Notes under the pieces: model-generated
What the model saw: only the letters and a program-made list of their open reading frames with translations
Told to the model about the DNA's origin: nothing
Database searches by the model: none
From: Solimicrobium sp043758755
GTDB taxonomy: Bacteria; Pseudomonadota; Gammaproteobacteria; Burkholderiales; Burkholderiaceae_D
Reading direction: 5' to 3'
Length of the DNA: 64,000 nt
Assembly: GCA_043758755.1 (NCBI GenBank)
Contig: JAYVMW010000058.1
Span: forward strand, 1 to 64,000
Position numbers and translations under genes: made by a program
Shown: positions 25,291 to 33,601 of the stretch, in pieces
Numbering within the stretch: the stretch's first letter is position 1
Layout of the letters: the number at the start of each line of letters is the position of its first letter

Positions 25291-25426
25291 GGCTCGCGGT
25301 ACGCCTTGCGTTGTATTTTGTGTTGTTGGCCCTGACTTCATCTTGTCTTGCATGAAATAGCAACTATGATGAGAGTCCGGGACGCCTGGTAAAACGATCG
25401 ATACCGGGTGATACAAAAGAAGCCGC

Positions 25427-27127
25427 ATGGCCATGAAACTAAAAACACGATTTTTACTTGTTGTCTTCGTCATTTTTCTGGGTTTTGTTACCCTGAACTG
25501 GGTCGTATTCAAATTCGTTCTGAACGAAATCAATCTGGACTGGGGCAACAATCTTTCACAACGGCAGGTGGTGTTTGACACCGACCGCACGTTGACACCA
25601 CTGATCCATGAACTGATGCTGGCCAGGAAAATGGCCGCCGAGCCGGTGCTGATCGATTTTGCCCTGCATGTGCAGGATGAAAGCGCCAGAAAAAGAGCAC
25701 TGGACCTGCTGGAACGATACCGTTACCAGTTCCGTGACCATATTTATTTTGCTGCGTTCAAAAGCAATGGTCTGTATCTATACAAGGATCCCAACCGCTC
25801 GGAAGGTTTTCAACCGGCCTACTATCTGTCACCGGATAATCCCAAGAACCGCTGGTTCTACAACATGCTCAAAAAACCGGCAGACTCACTGGTTCAGACC
25901 GAAACCGATGCGCATCTGAATCTGACCAACGTGTGGATCAACGTCAAAATCAGGCAGGGCGATAATGTACTGGGCGTGGTGGGCACCGGAATCAGCCTGG
26001 ATGCCTTTCTGAAAGAAAGTGTCGGCGTAGCCCAGAACGGCATCTCCAATTTTTTTGTTGATTCCGATCTCAACCTGCAACTGGCCTCCGATACCAGCCT
26101 GATTGATTACGCCTACCAGAACAAGGCCGGGGCGAACCGGACCAAGGTGAACGCACTGCTGGAGCGTGCCGAAGATGTGGAAAAGTTAGGTGAACTGGTC
26201 AAACAGATGCAGTCCGGTGCCACGCAAAATTCGGTCATCGAGGTCGACTACCATGGAACCAGACACTGGCTGGGGGTTGCCTGGCTGCCGGAAATAGGCT
26301 GGTTTGACCTGACATTCATGGAGCAGAGCAAGCCGCTTTTTCTGGCGCATTACATCTGGATCCCGACTGTTTTTTTCTGCCTGTTCGTGTTTACCCTGCT
26401 GTTGCTGGGAACAATGCTGCATCGCTGGATACTCAAGCCGATTTACAAGCTGAACCGTGCGGTAACACTGATACAGAGTGGCGAGCAGGTTGACGAGCCG
26501 GTTATTGAAGGCGGCGGCGAGATCAATTCATTGGCGCGCTCGTTCTGGAGCATGATCAAAATCGTGCTGCGCAAAAATGAAGAGCTCGAACAGATGGTGC
26601 GCGAACGTACCGAAGATCTGCGCCGTATCACCGAGACCGATGCTCTGACTGACCTGCTCAACCGGCGCGGCATGTTAAACCGGCTTGATACCGAAATCGC
26701 ACGGCTGGAGCGGCACGGCAGGCCATTTGGGCTGTTGCTCATCGATGTTGATCATTTCAAGTCGGTCAACGATGTGCATGGACACGGGGTCGGTGATCTG
26801 GCTTTGTGCGCCACCGCCGAGGTGCTGAGTTCGACCAAGCGTAAATTTGATTTTGTGGGGCGTTGGGGTGGTGAAGAATTTCTGATGCTGCTGCCGGAGT
26901 GCAGCATGCAGGATCTGCACGGCATTGCAGAACGGATCCGCAAGCAAATTGAGCAACTCAATCTGGAAGGTCGGCAGGGCCCGTTTTCCTTCACTGTCAG
27001 CATCGGCATGCATCATATAGACACGCCGCAGAGCGCACAAGCCATGTTGAATGAGGCTGATATTGCATTGTATGCCGCCAAAAATGCGGGGCGCAATTGT
27101 GTGCGTTCGACACGGGACATTAAATAA
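25427..27127 (+). CDS. Membrane diguanylate cyclase with periplasmic Cache-like sensor
   Basis: A 566-aa protein with a helix at about residues 7-29, a ~280-residue periplasmic double-Cache-like domain, a second helix (about 303-327), a HAMP-like linker (YKLNRAVTLIQSGEQV) and a GGDEF domain. The active-site motif is GGEEF and an inhibitory I-site RKFD lies five residues before it, so c-di-GMP synthesis with product inhibition is expected. It is monocistronic and converges on the NarL-type regulator gene. The ligand is unknown. Confidence 0.92.
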   Translation: MAMKLKTRFLLVVFVIFLGFVTLNWVVFKFVLNEINLDWGNNLSQRQVVFDTDRTLTPLIHELMLARKMAAEPVLIDFALHVQDESARKRALDLLERYRYQFRDHIYFAAFKSNGLYLYKDPNRSEGFQPAYYLSPDNPKNRWFYNMLKKPADSLVQTETDAHLNLTNVWINVKIRQGDNVLGVVGTGISLDAFLKESVGVAQNGISNFFVDSDLNLQLASDTSLIDYAYQNKAGANRTKVNALLERAEDVEKLGELVKQMQSGATQNSVIEVDYHGTRHWLGVAWLPEIGWFDLTFMEQSKPLFLAHYIWIPTVFFCLFVFTLLLLGTMLHRWILKPIYKLNRAVTLIQSGEQVDEPVIEGGGEINSLARSFWSMIKIVLRKNEELEQMVRERTEDLRRITETDALTDLLNRRGMLNRLDTEIARLERHGRPFGLLLIDVDHFKSVNDVHGHGVGDLALCATAEVLSSTKRKFDFVGRWGGEEFLMLLPECSMQDLHGIAERIRKQIEQLNLEGRQGPFSFTVSIGMHHIDTPQSAQAMLNEADIALYAAKNAGRNCVRSTRDIK

Positions 27128-27180
27128 TAACCTGTTAGAACCATGAAAGCCCAATTTGCCTGCAATGCGCAAATACCGGA

Positions 27181-27819
27181 TCAAATCAGATGGTTATCCG
27201 TAGCGTAGCGGGCCAGCTGCACATTGTTTTTCAACCCGGTTTTTTCGAGTATGCGTGCCCGGTAGGTAGTAATGGTGCTGGCGCTTAAGTTGAGTGTGAC
27301 GGCAATGGTAGTCAGTGCGTCTCCGGCGGCCAGCATGCGCAGTACTTCCAGTTCGCGGTTGGTCAGCAGATCATGCTGGTGGGTTTTTTCGCCGCGAAAT
27401 ACATTGACCAGTGCTTCTGACATGGCAGGACTGACAAATTTGCCGCCGTCAGCAACTTTCTTGATGGCGCCAACCACGGTGGCGACATCACTGTTTTTGG
27501 AAAGAAAACCGGACGCACCCAGTTTGATGGCGCGAATGCCATAAATTTCTTCTTCGTACATGCTGAAAATTAATATCGCGATTTGCGGCTTTTCACTCAG
27601 CATGCGTTTGATCAGGTCCAGTCCGGGTTTGTCGGGCAGACCCAGATCAACCAGTGCCACATCGAAGTCCTGCTCACGAATCAGAGTGAGCGCTTCCCTT
27701 GCCGTGGCGGCTTCACCGGTGACTTCAATGCCACAATCACTGGTTAACATCAATCGAATTCCGTTACGTACCACTTCGTGATCATCGACCAGCAGCAGCG
27801 AGATTTTTTTTTCAGTCAT
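27181..27819 (-). CDS. NarL/FixJ-family response regulator
   Basis: A 212-aa regulator with a receiver domain (LLLVDDHEVVRNG; phospho-acceptor in DVALVDLGLPDKPG) and a LuxR-type helix-turn-helix (LLTNRELEVLRMLAAGD through SASTITTYRARILEKTGLKNNVQLARYA). The start at 27819 lies inside the 3' end of the kinase gene (8-bp overlap). The longer frame upstream to 27984 is an in-kinase shadow. It is co-transcribed with and presumably phosphorylated by the adjacent kinase. Confidence 0.93.
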   Translation of the reverse strand: MTEKKISLLLVDDHEVVRNGIRLMLTSDCGIEVTGEAATAREALTLIREQDFDVALVDLGLPDKPGLDLIKRMLSEKPQIAILIFSMYEEEIYGIRAIKLGASGFLSKNSDVATVVGAIKKVADGGKFVSPAMSEALVNVFRGEKTHQHDLLTNRELEVLRMLAAGDALTTIAVTLNLSASTITTYRARILEKTGLKNNVQLARYATDNHLI

Positions 27820-29914
27820 TGGGCTGATCCACAGGAAGTAGCAGGGACAGCAATGTGCCGTGTCCGGTATCGGCAATCGCGACGGTGCCGCCCAAAAACT
27901 GAATGCGCTCCAACATGCCGGTAATGCCCCACGATTTTTTATCCGGGGTACGTGTGGCATCGATACCGATGCCATTGTCTTCAATCTCCATGCAGATCAA
28001 CCCGTCGCGCGCAGTCAGGCGAATGCTGACTTCAGTGGCCTGAGCGTGACGCATCACGTTGGTCAGCGATTCCTGCGCGATCCGGAACAGCGCGGTGCTG
28101 CGGTCCGGATCCAGGGCGGTGCCGGACACGGCGCAATCCATGCTGACCGTGCACTTGATTTCAGTGCGGGTCTGTATCTGTTTCGCATACCATTCCAGCG
28201 CGGCCCAGATACCAAGCTGGTCCAGGACACTGGGGCGCAGTTCGGTAATGACCTTGCGTACCGTCTCCACGGCCGAATCCAGGAGGGCGGTGGCTTCCAG
28301 CAGGCGCTTGTTTGGTGCCTGGCCCCGGACATTTTCTTCATGCAGGGCCACCGACAGATTGGCTTTGACTCCGGTGAGCATACTGCCGAGTTCATCGTGG
28401 ATTTCGCGTGCAATCCGGATCCGTTCCTGCTCCTTGATCGTATTCTGATGGGCCAGCAACCCGCGCAACTGATTCTGATAAGACCTTATTTCGCTTTCAG
28501 CCAGTTTTTGCAGGGATCGGTCGCGTACGATGACGGTATATAATTTTTTCTGCGCTGTTTTGAAGTACGAAATGGTAGCTTCCAATGGAAATTCAGTTCC
28601 GTCGGCGCGGATTCCCATGACGGAATTCGCCATGCTCATTGCGCGCGACTGACGATCCCCGCTACCGAATTCCTGCACATGCATACGGTGTGAATCCGCA
28701 AACCGTGGTGGAATAATCAAATCAAGCGGCGCGCCGATGGCCGCTTCAATGCTGAGGCCAAACATGTTCGCCGCAGCCGGATTAAATAATTCGATACGGT
28801 AATTCTCGTTGACAGTAATGATCGCGTCGCGGGCCGATTCAAAAAAACCATTCAGAAGTCGCTCATTTTCGCTCAGTTTAATTTCGGCAAGTCTGCGCTT
28901 GGTAATGTTGTCGGTTGAAATGATGATGCCGCCAATCACACCGTTCTGATCCAGCCATGGTTGCAGCGCCCAGTTCAGCCAGTGGCGGTTTCCATCAGCT
29001 GTTACCCAGGTATCTTCATTGTTTCGCAGCACAGCACCTTCCATGCCAAGCTGATGGAAACGCTTCCATTCTTGAGGAAAATCCGTGTGCAGCTCATAAT
29101 GATTCAATCCGATAATGCTGTCGCGTCCGCACCCGAATTCCTTGAGCCAGTCGTCACTGCAGGCCAGATAGTTCATCTCGAGATCAAACATGGCAATGCT
29201 GACCGGTGCATGCTGAATGAACGAGGCCAGTTGCCCGCGTGTGTGGAGCAGGTGGGAGTTGGCTGACTCCAGTTCAGTTTTGGTTCGTTTGAGCTTTTCG
29301 TGGTTGGCCTGCAATTCAAGTTGCGCGCGGCTGCGTTCCGTGATGTCAGTCAGCACGACACGGATTTCCGGCTCCATCCGGGCATTCAGAACTACCGATG
29401 CGTCCAGCGAAACCCAGACCACAGAACCGCCTTTGCGGATCATGCGCAATTCGCACCGCTGGGTCGCGCCAGGTTCGGTGAGTTGCCGGTTCAGCAGATA
29501 ATAAATATCGCGATCTTCCTTGAAGACGAAATTGATGAATGGCTTTCCAGTTAATTCATTGCGCGGCATCCACAATATGGCCGCCGCGGTCAGATTGCTC
29601 TGTAACAGAGCGCCGTCTCTGGAGATGGTGCAATAACCGACCGGTGCCAGATCACACAGTTCAAAATAGTGCGCGCGAACGGTTTCCAATTCAGACTGTA
29701 TTCTGCGCAGTTCTTCGTTCTGCATCTCAAGTTCGATCTGGTGCACGCGCAGTTCGTGCAGCATATTCCGGACATCAGCATGCGACAGGGCCGTCATATC
29801 TTCATTCGGATTTTGATAGCGATTGCCAAACAGTGCTTCAGCCTGGGCGCGAAGTTTCTGACTGCCGTCGGTCGGTGAATTATCTGCTTCGGAAGGCTTC
29901 AGTGGTTTATCCAT
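27812..29914 (-). CDS. Multi-PAS soluble histidine kinase (HisKA_3, NarX/DegS-type)
   Basis: A 700-aa kinase without evident membrane helices. It has a coiled N terminus, then three PAS domains (about 75-195, 225-345 and 350-470), HisKA_3 with the phospho-acceptor in IAREIHDELGSML, and an HATPase with DNGIGID and WGITGMLER. Cytoplasmic PAS arrays usually sense redox, gas or flavin signals. No ligand residues are obvious. It partners the overlapping NarL-type regulator and is divergent from the FNR-type gene across a 413-bp intergenic region. Its C-terminal half resembles the orphan kinase at 51525-53675. Confidence 0.92.
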   Translation of the reverse strand: MDKPLKPSEADNSPTDGSQKLRAQAEALFGNRYQNPNEDMTALSHADVRNMLHELRVHQIELEMQNEELRRIQSELETVRAHYFELCDLAPVGYCTISRDGALLQSNLTAAAILWMPRNELTGKPFINFVFKEDRDIYYLLNRQLTEPGATQRCELRMIRKGGSVVWVSLDASVVLNARMEPEIRVVLTDITERSRAQLELQANHEKLKRTKTELESANSHLLHTRGQLASFIQHAPVSIAMFDLEMNYLACSDDWLKEFGCGRDSIIGLNHYELHTDFPQEWKRFHQLGMEGAVLRNNEDTWVTADGNRHWLNWALQPWLDQNGVIGGIIISTDNITKRRLAEIKLSENERLLNGFFESARDAIITVNENYRIELFNPAAANMFGLSIEAAIGAPLDLIIPPRFADSHRMHVQEFGSGDRQSRAMSMANSVMGIRADGTEFPLEATISYFKTAQKKLYTVIVRDRSLQKLAESEIRSYQNQLRGLLAHQNTIKEQERIRIAREIHDELGSMLTGVKANLSVALHEENVRGQAPNKRLLEATALLDSAVETVRKVITELRPSVLDQLGIWAALEWYAKQIQTRTEIKCTVSMDCAVSGTALDPDRSTALFRIAQESLTNVMRHAQATEVSIRLTARDGLICMEIEDNGIGIDATRTPDKKSWGITGMLERIQFLGGTVAIADTGHGTLLSLLLPVDQPND

Positions 29915-30094
29915 TGTTTATGTCATATTCAGCAAACAGGTCGGCTGATTTCCAGTGCGTTGAACTACCTGACAACAGACGGGCTTTCTGGTGCGTTGAA
30001 CAAGCAATTGCCGCAAGAAAACTTAACATTCTTCAATAATTGTAATCCCAACATTCGCCAATCTGGCGATATCTGTCAGTTATTTGTTATAAGA

Positions 30095-30108
30095 GTGATC
30101 TAAATCAA
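30095..30108. promoter_or_regulatory. Near-perfect FNR box in the kinase/FNR-type intergenic region
   Basis: GTGAT-CTAA-ATCAA differs from the FNR consensus by one base. It lies between the divergent PAS kinase (29914) and the Crp/Fnr regulator (30328), so it could serve autoregulation or the two-component pair. The remainder of 29915-30327 has no other recognisable element. Confidence 0.55.
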
Positions 30109-30327
30109 CTTTATCCGGCCTGATTCTCGAGTGTGTTGCACAAGGGCAGAGCGCTGTAGGGGAACCACTACAAAACGGCTATGAGTTTGCGCTACAGCAC
30201 TTTGCTATTTGTATTGATTCTATATAAAGGGTGAGTTCGATAAGCTTCAGAATTGTGGAATACAGCAATTTATTACGTCACTAAAATTTTTTCCGATTCT
30301 CCTCATTTCATTGAAAGCGATCTCATC

Positions 30328-31110
30328 ATGTTACTGACCATGCCGACGATACAGTCAAACAGTGATTCAACTCATGAGTCATCCGATACGCTGCCGCAGA
30401 AGTCTGTCAACCAGCACAAATTGTGGTCGGACAGCGTCGATATAGGCAGTTTTTTAAATATTTCTCTGCCTGAAATTCAGCATGGGGACAAGCATCATTT
30501 TCAGCACATTACGCTCAAACATGGACAGCGTGTGTATCGGCTGGGGCAAGAATTTGATGCCATCTATTTTGTTTACTCCGGCTTTTTGAAAACAGTGATG
30601 TTTGATGAGTTTGGCAGTGAGCAGGTGCTGAATTTTCCCATGCGCGGCGATGTGCTGGGCCTGGAAAGCATGCATTCGGACCAGTACAAATTCGAGGTAG
30701 TAGCCCTGTCTGACTGTAACGTCATTGTGATTCCATATAAAAGTTTTCTGGAACTCAGTCATAAATATGAACAGGTTGAGCAATCCATGTATGAAATGAT
30801 CAGCAAAGAACTGGCTTGTCAGCACGTGAGAATGTCCATGTTGGGCAAAGTCAGCGCGGAAGCCCGCGTTTGCCAGTTTTTGGTGATGCTGTCGAACCGT
30901 TTTCTGGAGCTGGGTTATTCAAGATGCGAGTATCTGTTGCGCATGACACGTCAGGAAATCGGCAACTATCTGGGCATCACGCTGGAGACCGTCAGTCGCA
31001 TACTGTCGTCACTCAATGAAAGTGGCGTAGTCAAAGTGCATCAGAAAAGTATTTGCATCAACGATATTGAAGCCTTGAAAAATCTGTCGCTCACAGCCAA
31101 ATCCGACTGA
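30328..31110 (+). CDS. Crp/Fnr-family regulator lacking N-terminal cluster cysteines
   Basis: A protein of about 260 aa with a cyclic-nucleotide-like beta-roll, a long dimer helix and a Crp-type helix-turn-helix (MTRQEIGNYLGITLETVSRILSSL). The recognition helix has the E--SR pattern of FNR, so TTGAT-N4-ATCAA sites are its expected targets. The first 129 residues contain no cysteine, so the N-terminal 4Fe-4S ligands of FNR/ANR are missing. One Cys (about residue 130, SDCNVIVIP) aligns near the last FNR ligand. Sensing may resemble DNR-type haem/NO regulators (inference). A TTG at 30253 also opens the frame. The ATG at 30328 is preferred. Confidence 0.88.
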   Translation: MLLTMPTIQSNSDSTHESSDTLPQKSVNQHKLWSDSVDIGSFLNISLPEIQHGDKHHFQHITLKHGQRVYRLGQEFDAIYFVYSGFLKTVMFDEFGSEQVLNFPMRGDVLGLESMHSDQYKFEVVALSDCNVIVIPYKSFLELSHKYEQVEQSMYEMISKELACQHVRMSMLGKVSAEARVCQFLVMLSNRFLELGYSRCEYLLRMTRQEIGNYLGITLETVSRILSSLNESGVVKVHQKSICINDIEALKNLSLTAKSD

Positions 31111-31127
31111 GTTACAGATCCGCAATT

Positions 31128-31162
31128 AAAAACGTATGCAGTGCAGAGCTGCATACGTTTTT
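31128..31162 (+). terminator. Strong terminator after the Crp/Fnr gene
   Basis: AAAAACGTATGCAG (31128-31141) pairs perfectly with CTGCATACGTTTTT (31149-31162), a 14-bp stem with a 7-nt loop. The A/T arms make it work in both directions, so it also ends the small leftward ORF. Confidence 0.9.
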
Positions 31163-31329
31163 TACTGCCTGATAGGTTTTTGCATCCAGCGGTTCTCTTT
31201 ACGCAACCGCGCAATGCCGCGCGCCATCTGTTGCGGCGTAGTTACCTTAACCTTTACTTCAACCTTTTCCTCAACCTTTAACTGTTGCTGTTTTTCCAGT
31301 TCTTCATGCCGTTCCATTTTCTGGGCCAT
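31162..31329 (-). CDS. Small highly charged protein of unknown function (55 aa)
   Basis: Reading leftward from an ATG at 31329, a 55-residue frame gives MAQKMERHEELEKQQQ, then a KVEEKVEVKVKV strand-like repeat, then a basic tail (MARGIARLRKENRW). AAGAGG lies just before the ATG, with short spacing. The stop falls in the shared bidirectional terminator at 31128-31162, as expected for a real short gene. I do not recognise the family. The amphipathic Glu/Lys/Gln helix and Arg-rich end would suit a nucleic-acid or protein-interaction role, but that is a guess. The remaining part of 31330-31516 shows nothing. Confidence 0.45.
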   Translation of the reverse strand: MAQKMERHEELEKQQQLKVEEKVEVKVKVTTPQQMARGIARLRKENRWMQKPIRQ

Positions 31330-31516
31330 TTACCTCTTTGCATCAGCCATGACGGCGGCTGACCACTTGTCCCAGGCACCGGTCTGCGCCGTTGTGCAGG
31401 TGAAAGAATACTTTTCTATTGACGCGAATTTCATATCCGAATTTATCCGGGATCAAAATCCGGACGGTCGCAAAAATTAGTATGAACTGTCCGCTGCATT
31501 TTTATGGAGACGAATT

Positions 31517-32170
31517 GTGACCTCTGACAGTGAATTACAACGTACGGTAATTGATGAGCTGCGCTGGAACCCGGTTGTCGATGCCAGCCATGTCGGTGTG
31601 ATCGTCAAAGACGGCATTGTTACTCTCAGTGGCTATGTGACGAGCTATATCCAAAAGAAAAATGCCACCAGCGCGATCAAACACATTCCCCACGTTAAAG
31701 CAGTCATTGATGACGTGGAGCTCAAATTGCCGAGCGCGGCACAGCGCAGTGATCCGGATCTGGCCGAATCGGCGCTTGAATTGCTGGGACTGAATGTGCT
31801 GCTGCCCAGCGCAGCAATTCTGGTGACGGTTGATGAGGGCTGGATCGTTCTGAATGGTATGGTTGACTGGCAGTATCAGCGCGCGGCAGCCGAAGATTCG
31901 GTCAAGTGTCTGATTGGAGTCAGAGGCATAATCAATAAAGTGACCATCAGGTCAAGCGCGACCCCGGTTGATGTCAAATCCATGATTGAGCATGCCCTGC
32001 TGCGCAATGCGCAGATTGACGCTGCGCACATTACCGTTGAAACCACGGATGGCAAGGTGACGCTGGGAGGTTATGTACGGTCATGGACGGAGAAAGAGCA
32101 GGCCGAAACGGCTGCCTGGTCTGCGCCGGGCATTTCCAAAGTTGAAAACAGAATCAGTATTGCCCCGTGA
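31517..32170 (+). CDS. Triple BON-domain protein
   Basis: A 217-aa protein made of three BON domains, each with the pattern of a short helix then VxVxxGxVxLxGxV: IVKDGIVTLSGYV (about 28-40), VTVDEGWIVLNGMV (about 101-114) and VETTDGKVTLGGYV (about 172-185). A GTG start at 31517 has GGAGA 6 nt upstream. There is no signal peptide, so it is probably cytoplasmic, unlike OsmY. BON proteins bind phospholipid or act in osmotic and envelope stress. Such three-BON proteins are often found beside Hsp20, UspA and similar stress genes. Confidence 0.88.
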   Translation: MTSDSELQRTVIDELRWNPVVDASHVGVIVKDGIVTLSGYVTSYIQKKNATSAIKHIPHVKAVIDDVELKLPSAAQRSDPDLAESALELLGLNVLLPSAAILVTVDEGWIVLNGMVDWQYQRAAAEDSVKCLIGVRGIINKVTIRSSATPVDVKSMIEHALLRNAQIDAAHITVETTDGKVTLGGYVRSWTEKEQAETAAWSAPGISKVENRISIAP

Positions 32171-32295
32171 ATCGACCACTCGGGCCTGCAATGGGCACAT
32201 GTTTGATGCACTATTGACGAAGAATAATTCGCCGCCAAAGGTATGGGTGTAATTTGACTGTGGAGGGTTTGCGTCTGTAAATGCCTGGAGTACCT

Positions 32296-33504
32296 ATGTC
32301 AGAAAAACACAATCATTCATCCGACCTGCGCGGTATCGGCAGACTGACGATTGAAGCGATAATCGGCCTTACCGATATGGTTGAAGCGGCCCATCTGTAT
32401 TTTCTCAAGGGTGCCACCGATTTTGCCGCTCCGGTGCACAAGCCGCTGTCCGGTGCTACCACGCTGGTGTACCGGCAGATCCGCAAAATCACCCACATGG
32501 CCGGCTCCGGCATCGACACGCTGCTGAACTGGCTCACCCCGCTACTGGTCAATAATCAGGGATGGACCGGACGGGATGCGGTCATTGCCATGCTCAATGG
32601 CGTCATGGGTGACCATCTGCATGAAACCGGCAATCCGCTCGCAATTGACATGGCGCTGCGCTACCGTGGTCAGGACATTCCAGCTGACCGGCAGGAAATG
32701 CTGGCATTGATGCCGCAGCTGAATGGTCGGATTCTGGTATTGCTGCATGGCCTGTGCATGAGTGATCTGCTATGGAATCGCAATCAACATGACCATGGCG
32801 CAGCGCTGGAACGGGATTGTGGTGTGACACCGGTGTACCTGCGTTTCAACAGTGGCCTGCACGTCTCAACCAACGGACGTCAACTGGCCGCTCAGCTGGA
32901 GGATCTGGTACGAAATTGGCCGGTACCGGTTGAAGAAATTGTGTTGCTCGGCTACAGCATGGGCGGCATGCTCTCGCGCAGTGCTTTTTATTACGCTACC
33001 GAGGCGCATCTGGCATGGCCGGCACTGGTGTCCAAATTCCTGTTTTTGGGAACGCCGCATCACGGCGCGCCGCTGGAACGCGGCGGTCACTGGTTTCATC
33101 TGCTGCTCAGAAACAATGCCTATCTGGCGCCTTTTTCCGATCTGGGCCGAATTCGCAGTGCCGGCATTACCGACCTGCGATACGGCAATTTACTGGATCA
33201 GGACTGGGAAGGGCTGGACCGTTTTGAGCACACCGGCGATGTCCGCATTCCGGTGCCACTGCCAAAATCGGTAGCCTGTTACGCACTGGCAGTCACGGTC
33301 GGAAAGCGCAGCACCGATATGCGCAATCGCTTGCTCGGTGACGGTCTGGTACCGATCCACAGTGCTTTTGGGGTCCATGAAAATGCCAGGTTGAACCTGA
33401 AGTTCAAACCGGAAAACAAGTTGGTCCTGCACGGTCTGAATCATCTGGATTTACTGAGCAGCGGTGAGGTGTACCAGCAGATCCGCAACTGGTTGAGCGA
33501 CTGA
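32296..33504 (+). CDS. Alpha/beta-hydrolase, lipase/esterase-like (PGAP1-type)
   Basis: A protein of about 402 aa with a helical N-terminal region of ~130 residues and an alpha/beta-hydrolase core. It has an oxyanion-side LLHGLCMSDLLWNRN segment, the nucleophile elbow GYSMGG (Ser near 220), acid GDGLVP and a final His in GLNHLDLL. The start at 32296 has GGAG 5 nt upstream. An in-frame ATG at 32281 has none. It is directly upstream of the fatty acyl-CoA reductase and acyl-CoA synthetase, so a neutral-lipid or wax hydrolase role is plausible (inference). No signal peptide is seen. Confidence 0.78.
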   Translation: MSEKHNHSSDLRGIGRLTIEAIIGLTDMVEAAHLYFLKGATDFAAPVHKPLSGATTLVYRQIRKITHMAGSGIDTLLNWLTPLLVNNQGWTGRDAVIAMLNGVMGDHLHETGNPLAIDMALRYRGQDIPADRQEMLALMPQLNGRILVLLHGLCMSDLLWNRNQHDHGAALERDCGVTPVYLRFNSGLHVSTNGRQLAAQLEDLVRNWPVPVEEIVLLGYSMGGMLSRSAFYYATEAHLAWPALVSKFLFLGTPHHGAPLERGGHWFHLLLRNNAYLAPFSDLGRIRSAGITDLRYGNLLDQDWEGLDRFEHTGDVRIPVPLPKSVACYALAVTVGKRSTDMRNRLLGDGLVPIHSAFGVHENARLNLKFKPENKLVLHGLNHLDLLSSGEVYQQIRNWLSD

Positions 33505-33601
33505 CATTTGCGGCTGATCAAAGTGCAGCTGCATGCCGGGCAGATAATTAAGCGCTGCTATTTCTTTCAGTTAATGATGCTTATCTTGAACAGGATGGAT
33601 C

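Noticed and set aside
31136..31480. Rightward 114-codon frame after the FNR-type gene
   Set aside because: It starts inside the terminator hairpin and is mostly the antisense shadow of the charged leftward 55-codon frame.
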